Assembly (NCBI RefSeq): GCF_000243115.2
Contig: NZ_CP007035.1
Coordinates: 3,348,001-3,412,000 of the forward strand
DNA: 64,000 nt
Origin: Niabella soli DSM 19437
GTDB taxonomy: Bacteria; Bacteroidota; Bacteroidia; Chitinophagales; Chitinophagaceae
Direction: 5' to 3'
This document shows positions 55,001 to 62,535 of this stretch, piece by piece. Each line of letters opens with the position of its first letter. Position 1 is the stretch's first letter. Below the pieces are notes generated by a model. The model was given only the letters and a program-made list of their open reading frames with translations. It was not told where the DNA came from and searched no databases. The position numbers were made by a program, and so were the translations under genes.

Positions 55001-55269
55001 CGCGTTATCTGTTGAACATGGCCTATATAAGGGTAAAGAATCTATCGCTGGGCTACACCATTCCTGTAAAGCTGCTGCATAAAGTAGGACTGAACAGGGC
55101 GAGGATATTCGCCAGTGGCGAAAACCTTTTTACGATCGATCACGTGACGATGCCGATCGATCCTGAAATTCAGCAAAACTCCGTCGAAGGATTTAACGAT
55201 GCCAAGAGTTTTGGAAGAACCTACCCTTATTTCAAAACCTGGTCTTTTGGAGTACAAGTAGATCTTTAA
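52003..55269 (+). CDS. SusC/RagA TonB-linked outer membrane transporter of the locus
   Basis: A 1088-residue TonB-dependent transporter for the glycan handled by this locus. I start at the ATG at 52003, which gives a signal peptide (MKKAIMLFLLVSILAVNAIG); the frame is open from a TTG at 51883 without support. Then come the carboxypeptidase-regulatory-like domain (RITGIVTDENSQPISGVSV), the plug with VVVGYGVQKKAEVTGAV and ISVLKDAASASIYGARGSWG, and the barrel ending FKTWSFGVQVDL. Its SusD partner starts 19 bp after the stop. Confidence 0.95.
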   Translation: MKKAIMLFLLVSILAVNAIGQKRITGIVTDENSQPISGVSVLVKGTNTGTVTDTVGKYSIPVHKGQTLVFSFVGNSTEERVVGSQSTISVSLKNTSSLLQEVVVGYGVQKKAEVTGAVATIDVKKALDSRPVPDLARALQGVSPGLLITTSSGNIGQSPEIHLRGVDGSVNADAKPLILLDNVPIPDMMMVNPEDIESISVLKDAASASIYGARGSWGVILLTSKKGRKGQVRISYDNNFAWSSPMNTPQIADGAAGAEYMLRQYRRTAPNTASFNILGAYYDDLSIERMRQWKALYGGMDLGPEMVEGRDFERRNGQTYYYRAWDIDNLFLNDASPQMKHNLSISGGDSKTTYYASFGAMDQRGLVKVAPKPDRFTRFNGTVRVETKINKWFTARTSLMSYASNKQYPQFRLAKAGGGGNEYWFNIYRYPETYPYGTFNGLPLKNILNELQQAHINTVKGDQSRLQAGATLTFLKGWTADVDYTYSVNNSHDNVATAPISGINSWVDPTLTSVLDNYFPAEDYVIETSRWIRRNVGKAYTTYNKTIGGHSFKLMAGSDIEYYISDFQTSEADGLMLPSKPTLNLTSGAEFANGYPTHWSTLGYFGRLNYAYKNKYLLEANLRRDGASNFPVNKKWATFPSFSAGYILSNEKFMDGVKDKLALSFLKIRGSWGSIGNNDIGNNSYIRTMTAGSSNWWINGLNPTMVGEFANVSDALTWETIQTTDLGLNARFFKDALSIDFDVFNRATKGMVTTGVEAPSSLGSAPSKRNFGELVTKGWELAITYNKQFSNGIGFNVMGSLSDATGRITKFANTEVSILPGGNDVPNYQGKEMGEIWGYTSDRLFTNADFTGNNGAGNPIWYYDPKTPNQDALNSSSAFHFGPGDVKYKDLNGDGVVDYGGGTNLDHGDMHIIGNTTPRYLFGFRVGLNYKGFDFSGFLQGVGKRDYWATGSLFIPGFTQGEAVYQNQMNYWTPEHPDAFYPAPSNPSANNHNANWQSQTRYLLNMAYIRVKNLSLGYTIPVKLLHKVGLNRARIFASGENLFTIDHVTMPIDPEIQQNSVEGFNDAKSFGRTYPYFKTWSFGVQVDL

Positions 55270-55288
55270 ACCTTTAATTCAGATTTTT

Positions 55289-57100
55289 ATGAAAAATAAG
55301 TTATTGCTGCTGATGTGTATCCTGGTTTTTACTACCGGGTGTAAAAAAGATTTCCTTGTTCAGGAGCCGCTGGCGTCTTTCAGCGACCAGGATTTCTGGA
55401 CTTCCGAAGCAAGTGTAAGGGCCTTTGCAATGGGCTATTATAAGGAACGTTTTCCGGGGTTCGGCGTAAATGATGTGGGGGGCGTTTTTTCAATTCGTGA
55501 AACATTGAATGATGACTATGCAAGTGTGAGCCTGCCGGGCTTTCCAAGCCAGCCAACTGTTAGTGGTGGTGGATGGGCCACTTATTTTTCCGATATACGC
55601 AAAGACAACATTTTTGTAGATCGTGTTTCGGGAATGGGAATGAAGCTGGGTGATAGCGCCACTTATAAGCACTGGGTGGGTATTGCCCGCTTTTTCAGGG
55701 CTATGGACTATTGTGACTTTGTATTTGATTATGGTGATGTACCTTATTACAACAGGCCGTTAACCGACTATGATACGGCCCTCTTCAGACCCCGTGATCC
55801 TGCTACATTTGTACTGGATAAAGTTTTGGAGGATTATACCTATGCCGCTCAGAATGTAAAGCTGGATGACCCGGGGACGGGCCCCAGGGGGCTGGTGATC
55901 ACAAGGGATGTAGTGGATGCCTTTATGTCGAGGCAACTCCTCTATGCCGGAACCAAATTAAAATATGACCCTGCTACCTCTGCTGCTGACAGGGTTAAAG
56001 CGGGCGTATATTTGCAAGCAGCCAAGGATGCAGCAGCAAGACTGATCAGCTCGGGCCGCTATGCTGTTGCCGACAACTATCAGAAATTATGCAGCACTAT
56101 TGATATTGGTGCCACACCCGCGGTTAATAAGGAGATGATCCTGTACCGCCGGTATAATACAGGAGAAGTAACCCATGCTATTGCTTCAGGCAATAATGTC
56201 AATACTATTCAGGGCAATGGAGCGCCCAAAGACCTGGTGGACGCTTACCTGTGCACGAATGGTATGCCTATAAAAACAACTGCTGGCGTAAATCCGGCTT
56301 ACCTGGGCGACCAAACAGCAGCCAACCAACTGGCAAACCGCGACCCACGGCTTACAAATACCTTCCGCACAGACCGGTTTTATCTTCAGTACATCGAAAC
56401 CGGTTATTCCGTTACCGGGTATAAATGTTATAAATTCCTGGATGAGCCAACGCAGAACGAGGCGTATGCCGTGCAAAGTTTCAATATTACAGATGCGCCC
56501 ATTATCAGGTTTGGAGAAGTTTTGCTGAACTATATTGAGGCCGCCGCTGAACTTGCTGATATGGGAACCTATACAGTTGTGCAAAGCGATTTGGACAAAA
56601 CAATAAACGTATTGAGGAAAAGAGCAGGCTATACTGCTGCATCCAGACTTCCGGATATGAAGATCATAGGAAACTTACCGGCGGTAGGGGCAACCGTTTA
56701 TGACGATGCAGACAGAGACCCCTCTGTGCCTTCGCTGATCTGGGAAATTCGTCGGGAACGAAGGCTGGAACTAGTATATGAAGGTTTTCGCGAGAATGAT
56801 CTTAAGCGCTGGCGGAAGATTAATTATTACAATACGCAACTGTATCCCAAAAAGAACCTGGGGGCCTGGATAACAAAGTCGTCTGTAACCAAGGCATTAA
56901 TTCTTGCGGATATCAACGGCAACGTCACATCCCCAAGCAACACGGCAACCGGAAGCGGATATTTGAAAGTATCGCAAACATTCCGCAATGCAACCAGCGG
57001 GTTTGTTGTTGACCGGAACTACCTATTGTGCGTGCCTACTTATCAAATTGATTTTTATGGCAGAAATGGTTCTACATTAACGCAGAACCCGGGTTGGTAA
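55289..57100 (+). CDS. SusD/RagB family glycan-binding lipoprotein
   Basis: A 603-residue lipoprotein that closes over the SusC pore and binds the glycan. The lipobox is at FTTGCKKDFL (Cys about 18), followed by the classical start VQEPLASFSDQDFW. The TPR-rich body has KDNIFVDRVSGMG, ARFFRAMDYCDFVFDYGDVPYY and, near the C-terminus, IWEIRRERRLELVYEGFRENDLKRW (given here as IWEIRRERRLEL and GFRENDLKRW), the RagB/SusD signature. It is translated right after SusC and followed by a small lipoprotein gene 17 bp later. Confidence 0.95.
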   Translation: MKNKLLLLMCILVFTTGCKKDFLVQEPLASFSDQDFWTSEASVRAFAMGYYKERFPGFGVNDVGGVFSIRETLNDDYASVSLPGFPSQPTVSGGGWATYFSDIRKDNIFVDRVSGMGMKLGDSATYKHWVGIARFFRAMDYCDFVFDYGDVPYYNRPLTDYDTALFRPRDPATFVLDKVLEDYTYAAQNVKLDDPGTGPRGLVITRDVVDAFMSRQLLYAGTKLKYDPATSAADRVKAGVYLQAAKDAAARLISSGRYAVADNYQKLCSTIDIGATPAVNKEMILYRRYNTGEVTHAIASGNNVNTIQGNGAPKDLVDAYLCTNGMPIKTTAGVNPAYLGDQTAANQLANRDPRLTNTFRTDRFYLQYIETGYSVTGYKCYKFLDEPTQNEAYAVQSFNITDAPIIRFGEVLLNYIEAAAELADMGTYTVVQSDLDKTINVLRKRAGYTAASRLPDMKIIGNLPAVGATVYDDADRDPSVPSLIWEIRRERRLELVYEGFRENDLKRWRKINYYNTQLYPKKNLGAWITKSSVTKALILADINGNVTSPSNTATGSGYLKVSQTFRNATSGFVVDRNYLLCVPTYQIDFYGRNGSTLTQNPGW

Positions 57101-57117
57101 TTCTAAAAAAAATAATT

Positions 57118-57516
57118 ATGAAACAGTTTTTTGATCATCAAAGGAAGCAGGCAATAAGAAGACCTGTAGTCGGAGTAGTGCTGTCGGGGATCATTATCCT
57201 CTCCTGTATCGGTATTTTCTCTTCCTGCAGTAAAAGCGATACTGCGGTTGACCGTACCTGCACGGTTACTTTCATTCTCAACCAAACCAATGCAGCCGGT
57301 GACACCGTTATTGTAGAAGCGACAGCCGGAGCGCTTGTTAAAGATCCCCCGGTTCCGGTAAGGGCCGGCTTTACCTTCAAAGGCTGGTATACCAATGCCG
57401 CCGATGCCAACCCCGATCCTGCGAAGAATACGGCTGCGCCAAAGTTTCCGGAGTACGATATTGCAACCAAGCCGATTTACCTGGATGCGATCCTGTACGC
57501 CAGGTGGGTAAAATGA
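57118..57516 (+). CDS. Small lipoprotein with one InlB B-repeat
   Basis: A 132-residue lipoprotein. The signal is unusually charged at the start (MKQFFDHQRKQAIRRPVVG), then a hydrophobic stretch ends at FSSCSKS (Cys about 37). One Listeria-Bacteroides repeat domain (InlB B-repeat) follows, with the hallmark AGFTFKGWYTNA and a terminal ILYARWVK. I chose the ATG at 57118; the frame also opens 8 codons earlier inside SusD. Sitting in the slot where SusE/SusF-type glycan-binding lipoproteins usually lie, it may have a related surface role, but one repeat alone gives no ligand. Confidence 0.75.
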   Translation: MKQFFDHQRKQAIRRPVVGVVLSGIIILSCIGIFSSCSKSDTAVDRTCTVTFILNQTNAAGDTVIVEATAGALVKDPPVPVRAGFTFKGWYTNAADANPDPAKNTAAPKFPEYDIATKPIYLDAILYARWVK

Positions 57517-57540
57517 TTTTTAAAATAAAAAAAGATTGCG

Positions 57541-59706
57541 ATGGTGAATAGGTTTTTCAAATTAGTTTCTATAGGATACTGTTTGGCCGGTAGTTGTTTT
57601 TCTGTGCAGGCACAGGACGCGCTGCCCCCGGGCACGCCTGGCGTTAAGCCGGGCTCATTTCCGGTATCCGTACAATTTACCCGGGTGCCTTCAGGGAAGG
57701 GCTGGCGGGATGAAGAATTGCCGCTGACCGATCAGGTGATGCAGGAGACCATTCACAATATTATTTTACATGGATGTACGCATATTGCCGCCGGTGATTT
57801 TTCCCGGGGTGGAGCTAATGAAAAAGTGCTTCAATATGCACAGAAGCTGGGCATGAAAATAGACTGGACCTCGAACGGTGTGCAGCTCTTCAAAAGGAAT
57901 GACCCGCCGCAATACAGCGTTTATTCACCGGAATATCTGGCTGCTGTTAAAAAGCAGATCGAGCCGGTGCTGGGTAATGTCAAAAAGCTGGCGCATCCTA
58001 ATACGATTTTCCCTTTTATGGATGAGCCCTTTCATGCAGATACTACCGCCTTTGATTATCGCCCCATTACGGCAAATGAATTTCAAAAGGAATTCGGTTA
58101 TCCTATGCCGCTAAGCTATGCTGCGGCAAAAAAGGACCCGAAGAAACACCTTGATTTTATCAATTTTCAGTCGGGAACATTTGTAGCAGCCTGGAAGAAG
58201 ATCTACCGGGAAGTGAAGGCTTTCGATCCCCGGCCTAAGGTTGTAATGACGCATGATAGTCATAATACCATGGGCGGCGGCGTGGAATCAGACTCCAAAT
58301 ATGCTATTGACGATATTTTTCATTGGGGTGGTGCGTTTGCAGATATGTTCCTGTATGATATTTATCCCTACACCATGTTTGATTACCGGTATGGTGAATA
58401 CGGGAAATTTCCAAAGCCGCGCATCAGCCAGATGCATTATACCATGGCCCAGATGCGTAACCTTACAACAACCTATCATAAATCGTTGGGTTTTTGGTTG
58501 GGCACCTACAACGAAGGATGGTTTCGCCGTTACATGAACGCTGAAATGGAGAAACAATACTGGGGCGAACGTGAACTGGCCTATACAGCTATTGCCAATG
58601 GTGCGGATTTTATCATCACCGGGATCAACATTCCGCAGGACGCCCGCCATTGGGATGACTTTGGGAAAGGAATGCGGGCCATTCAGAAAGTGGGGGCCGG
58701 AATACTGGCCGCTTCCAAGCCAAAATCGCGGGCTTGTTTTTTATTTCCAAGAAGCCAATACGTACAGTTGAATGAAGAGTACTTCAATGTGGGCCTTACT
58801 TATGAGCTTTGTCTCAGGGCTTTTGGGGAAATGGACATCATTCATGAAGAGCAGATCGTTGATGAAAATATGAATGGCTATGATATTCTGGTATTGGGCG
58901 ATGTAAAAATGCTGCCGGCTGCTGTAGCTAAAAATATTGAAAAGTTTGTACAGAAGGGCGGGATCGTTATTGCGGATTGTGTTCCGCAGATGGATGCCTA
59001 TATGCAACCCTTGCCGGTAATGCGTAAACTTTTTGGTGTAAGCAGCGCTTCAACCGATCGTGTTTTGCAGCAAGGACAGTGGAACCCTTTCTCAATGCTT
59101 CCAGCGATATGGGCACATGGCAGGAAACCACCACCACCCGCTGTAAAGACCTTTGCAAAAGCCTCCGGTAATGCGTTTGGACAGCAGTATGATTTTACGT
59201 TGGTTTCACCACGTAACTGTAAGGTGTCAGACGGAAAAATTGTATTGAAATCGAGCACCGGACAGCCACTGCTCATTCAAAAGCAAAATGGCAAAGGCAG
59301 CACCTATCTCCTGGGATTCTGTCTTCAGGACAGCTATTTTCAAACATGGATGAAAGGAGACCTCAAATCCAGGGCGCAGCTCTATAGTTTGATGCATAAC
59401 ATATTTGGCAACACTAAAGTGAATGCACGGGCCTACTCCTCCAATCCTGATATGGAAGTTGCCTTACGTGCTAATGAAAAGGAAGCGTTTGCATTTGTGA
59501 TCAATCACGAAGCGCCCAACGCAATCACCGATGTAACGCTTTCCGATCTGGGTTTTGACGTAGGTGAGATCATGGATGTAGAGTGGGGCCGGCCCGTGGC
59601 TTTTACCAAAAAAGACAATCAGATAAAGTTCACGGTTATGGCCGTAGAAGGAACCCCGACCGGCGTAACGAGGCTTTTGAAAATTACGCCCGTAAAAACT
59701 AGATAA
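57541..59706 (+). CDS. Exported GH42-like glycosidase, family not assigned
   Basis: A 721-residue exported protein with a signal peptide ending near VQAQ (residue 25). Three parts are suggested: a TIM barrel (to about residue 390) with FPFMDEPFHAD and LGTYNEGWFRRYM, the latter a possible Asn-Glu acid/base pair; an alpha/beta domain similar to the trimerisation domain of GH42 (YDILVLGDVKMLP, KGGIVIADCVPQ, GSTYLLGFCLQ); and a C-terminal beta domain (EAFAFVINHEAPN). This is the GH42 domain order, but the barrel differs enough that I do not assign it. It lies between the InlB-repeat lipoprotein (24 bp) and GH78 (83 bp). Confidence 0.7.
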   Translation: MVNRFFKLVSIGYCLAGSCFSVQAQDALPPGTPGVKPGSFPVSVQFTRVPSGKGWRDEELPLTDQVMQETIHNIILHGCTHIAAGDFSRGGANEKVLQYAQKLGMKIDWTSNGVQLFKRNDPPQYSVYSPEYLAAVKKQIEPVLGNVKKLAHPNTIFPFMDEPFHADTTAFDYRPITANEFQKEFGYPMPLSYAAAKKDPKKHLDFINFQSGTFVAAWKKIYREVKAFDPRPKVVMTHDSHNTMGGGVESDSKYAIDDIFHWGGAFADMFLYDIYPYTMFDYRYGEYGKFPKPRISQMHYTMAQMRNLTTTYHKSLGFWLGTYNEGWFRRYMNAEMEKQYWGERELAYTAIANGADFIITGINIPQDARHWDDFGKGMRAIQKVGAGILAASKPKSRACFLFPRSQYVQLNEEYFNVGLTYELCLRAFGEMDIIHEEQIVDENMNGYDILVLGDVKMLPAAVAKNIEKFVQKGGIVIADCVPQMDAYMQPLPVMRKLFGVSSASTDRVLQQGQWNPFSMLPAIWAHGRKPPPPAVKTFAKASGNAFGQQYDFTLVSPRNCKVSDGKIVLKSSTGQPLLIQKQNGKGSTYLLGFCLQDSYFQTWMKGDLKSRAQLYSLMHNIFGNTKVNARAYSSNPDMEVALRANEKEAFAFVINHEAPNAITDVTLSDLGFDVGEIMDVEWGRPVAFTKKDNQIKFTVMAVEGTPTGVTRLLKITPVKTR

Positions 59707-59720
59707 CGGAAAGATCGTTT

Positions 59721-59760
59721 CCGTTAGCAAATAGACCGAGGGTACTAATGCCGTTAGCAA
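59721..59760. repeat. Two CCGTTAGCAA direct repeats before GH78
   Basis: Identical 10-mers at 59721-59730 and 59751-59760, exactly 30 bp apart. A third copy lies inside the sulfatase gene at 62789-62798, and the bases following it (CCCGGAACA) resemble those after the second copy (CCCGAACA). Confidence 0.5.
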
Positions 59761-59789
59761 GACCCGAACAGTTATAATAGCGTTTTACA

Positions 59790-62504
59790 ATGAAAACAAC
59801 ATCTTTCTTATTTTTTATTCAACTGACCTGCCTTACGGCGGCCGCGCAAATCAATATTGAAAAGCTATCTGTAGAATACCTTACAAATCCCATTGGTATT
59901 GATATTGGAAAACCCCGGCTTTCATGGGTTATAGAGAGTAAAGAGCAGGATGTTCAGCAGACGGCATATCAGATCCTGGTGGGTTCTTCTCCTGAAAGGT
60001 TGAATGAGGCAAGTGCAGATATATGGAATTCAGGGAAAGTGGTTTCATCCGGTTCGGTGCTGGTACCCTATAACGGGAGCCAGTTGTTGTCGGGAAAACG
60101 GTATTATTGGAAGGTCAGGGTCTGGGATCAAAAAGAGCACCAGTCCGTTTCAACAGAAACTGCGTTTTGGGAAATGGGTCTGCTGAACAGGGGTGACTGG
60201 AAAGGCAAATGGATCAGTGCTCCGAAAGTGTATGAATGGCAGGATTTCAAATTCCACCGCAGGGCACTGATCGGGGATGCAAGTATAGAAGACACCACTC
60301 GTGCCCCGCTGTTCCGGAAATCATTCTACCTGGGAAAGAAGATCGCAAGGGCCAGGCTCTATCTCTCTGGTCTTGGATTTAACCTGGTTTATATAAACGG
60401 TAAGAAGATCGGCGATCATATATTGGACCAGGCGTTTACCCGGTATGATAAGACCGTTCTGTATTCAACTTTTGATGTGACTGCGGCCGTTCATTCCGGG
60501 AAAAACGCCCTGGGTATAACCCTGGGTAATGGGTGGTATAATATGATTTCTAAAGATGTATGGGGTTTTGACCAGGCGTCCTGGAGAAGCGACCCCTCTC
60601 TGGTAGCACAACTGGAAATTGTTTTTGAAGATGGCTCACGCCAAACCATTGCCAGTGATGAGAGCTGGAAAGTAGCACCAGGGCCCATTTTTTTCAACAG
60701 CATACGTCAGGGGGAATATTACGATGCAAGACGGGAGCTTCCTGGCTGGAACGGAGAATCGTTTAATGACCAGCATTGGTACCACCCTGCAATTGTAAGC
60801 GGTCCTTCCGGTAAGCTGAAGGCGCAGCTGATACAACCGGTAAAAATTACCGGTACCATTGTTCCCCGGAAAATCACAGAGCCGAAGCCGGGAATATACG
60901 TATTTGATTTGGGACAAAACATTGCCGGCTTCTGCGGGCTAAGAATAACGGCGCCGGCTGGAACGGAAATTAAGTTAAGATACAGTGAGCGGCTTCAGCA
61001 AGACGGTACGGCAGGCCAACGGGATGTGGCGCAGCATGTAGTGGGGGGAATGGTGCAAACGGACAAATACATTTGTAAAGGTGACGGCGTTGAAACCTGG
61101 CACCCCTCCTTTTCTTATTATGGATTTCAATACGTTGAAGTAAGCGGGTTGCCGGCAAAACCGGGAAAGGAAACGATCACCGGAATGAAGATCAATACTG
61201 CATTTGAGCCGGCAGGGAGTTTCCAGTGCTCCAATGAACTTTTTAATAAAATTCAGCGGAATGCTTTATCTTCTTACCTGAGCAATTTTATGGGATACCC
61301 CACAGATTGTCCGCAACGGGAAAAAAATGGATGGACCGGTGATGCACACCTGGCTGCGGAAATGGGACTTTATAATTTTAAAGCGGAGAACGGCTATACA
61401 AAGTGGTTGGGCGATATTGCCGATGAACAGCAGCCGACCGGGGAACTGGCTGCCATTGTGCCAACGGCCGGTTGGGGCTATTTTTGGGGCAATGGCCCGG
61501 CATGGGATAATGCCATGATACTGATTCCATGGTATCTCTACCGGTACAATGGCGATCAGAGGATCCTGGAAAGAATGTATCCGAACGTTAAGCGTTATGT
61601 GGATTACCTGGGTACACGGGCAGAAAACCACATCGTTAAGATCGGGCTGGGTGACTGGGCTCCCGCAAAAACAAAAACACCACCGGAAGTTACCTCAACA
61701 GCTTATTATTATATTGATGCAGTCATACTTTCAAAAATGGCCGAACTTTTCGGTCATAAGGACGATCAAAAAAAGTATGCTGATTTAGCAGTCAAAATCA
61801 GAGAGGCGTTCAATAAAAAGTATTATAAAGGAAAAGGCGTTTACGATCCCGGCAGCCAGACGGCTCTTGCCTGCGCCCTTTACCAGGGCCTGACTAATAA
61901 CGCTGAAGAGACAATTGATGCACTGGTTTCGGCGGTAAAGCAAAGCGATGACCACCTGGATTGCGGCATCCTGGGCACCAAATACCTGTTGCATGCTTTG
62001 TCTGACAACGGGCATCCGGACGTTGCCTATAAAATAGTGAACCAGCATAGCTTTCCCGGCTGGGGGTACTGGATCGACCAGGGCGCTACCACGCTTTGGG
62101 AACAATGGAACGGAACGGAATCGCTGAATCACATCATGTATGGCGATGTAAGCGCCTGGTTTTATAAGACCCTTGCCGGTATAGCTCCGGATGATAATTT
62201 GCCCGGGTTTAAAAGGATTGTATTCAAGCCCTATTTTTCGCCGGATCTGCAATGGGTAAGAGCCAATCATCAAAGCATGCACGGGGAGATAAAAGCTGTC
62301 TGGGAAAAAAAAGGCAGGATTATTTATTACAGGCTAACTATCCCGGCAAACACTACCGGTGCGGTAACACTCCCGGGAAATAAAAAAGTATTTGTCGATA
62401 ATAAACTTATCTCAGGTTCCGGAAATGTAAAAGACATACGCAAAAAAGCAAATGAAATCAAATTTGTTTTGGGATCCGGCTCTTACCTGATTACGATAAA
62501 ATAA
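59790..62504 (+). CDS. GH78 alpha-L-rhamnosidase, exported
   Basis: A 904-residue inverting alpha-L-rhamnosidase that removes terminal rhamnose. The signal peptide ends near TAAAQ (residue 19). Beta-sandwich domains follow, starting with LSVEYLTNPIGID and including ARLYLSGLGFNLVYINGKKIGD (in parts: LYLSGLGFNLVYING). The (alpha/alpha)6 barrel has the family hallmark TDCPQREKNGWTGDAH with the acidic catalytic residue, and the terminal domain ends with VTLPGNKKVFVDNK. Length and domain order are normal. In this locus it indicates a rhamnose-containing target glycan. Confidence 0.95.
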   Translation: MKTTSFLFFIQLTCLTAAAQINIEKLSVEYLTNPIGIDIGKPRLSWVIESKEQDVQQTAYQILVGSSPERLNEASADIWNSGKVVSSGSVLVPYNGSQLLSGKRYYWKVRVWDQKEHQSVSTETAFWEMGLLNRGDWKGKWISAPKVYEWQDFKFHRRALIGDASIEDTTRAPLFRKSFYLGKKIARARLYLSGLGFNLVYINGKKIGDHILDQAFTRYDKTVLYSTFDVTAAVHSGKNALGITLGNGWYNMISKDVWGFDQASWRSDPSLVAQLEIVFEDGSRQTIASDESWKVAPGPIFFNSIRQGEYYDARRELPGWNGESFNDQHWYHPAIVSGPSGKLKAQLIQPVKITGTIVPRKITEPKPGIYVFDLGQNIAGFCGLRITAPAGTEIKLRYSERLQQDGTAGQRDVAQHVVGGMVQTDKYICKGDGVETWHPSFSYYGFQYVEVSGLPAKPGKETITGMKINTAFEPAGSFQCSNELFNKIQRNALSSYLSNFMGYPTDCPQREKNGWTGDAHLAAEMGLYNFKAENGYTKWLGDIADEQQPTGELAAIVPTAGWGYFWGNGPAWDNAMILIPWYLYRYNGDQRILERMYPNVKRYVDYLGTRAENHIVKIGLGDWAPAKTKTPPEVTSTAYYYIDAVILSKMAELFGHKDDQKKYADLAVKIREAFNKKYYKGKGVYDPGSQTALACALYQGLTNNAEETIDALVSAVKQSDDHLDCGILGTKYLLHALSDNGHPDVAYKIVNQHSFPGWGYWIDQGATTLWEQWNGTESLNHIMYGDVSAWFYKTLAGIAPDDNLPGFKRIVFKPYFSPDLQWVRANHQSMHGEIKAVWEKKGRIIYYRLTIPANTTGAVTLPGNKKVFVDNKLISGSGNVKDIRKKANEIKFVLGSGSYLITIK

Positions 62505-62535
62505 TTGAACGGTTTATTACTAAAACAGGCAAAAT

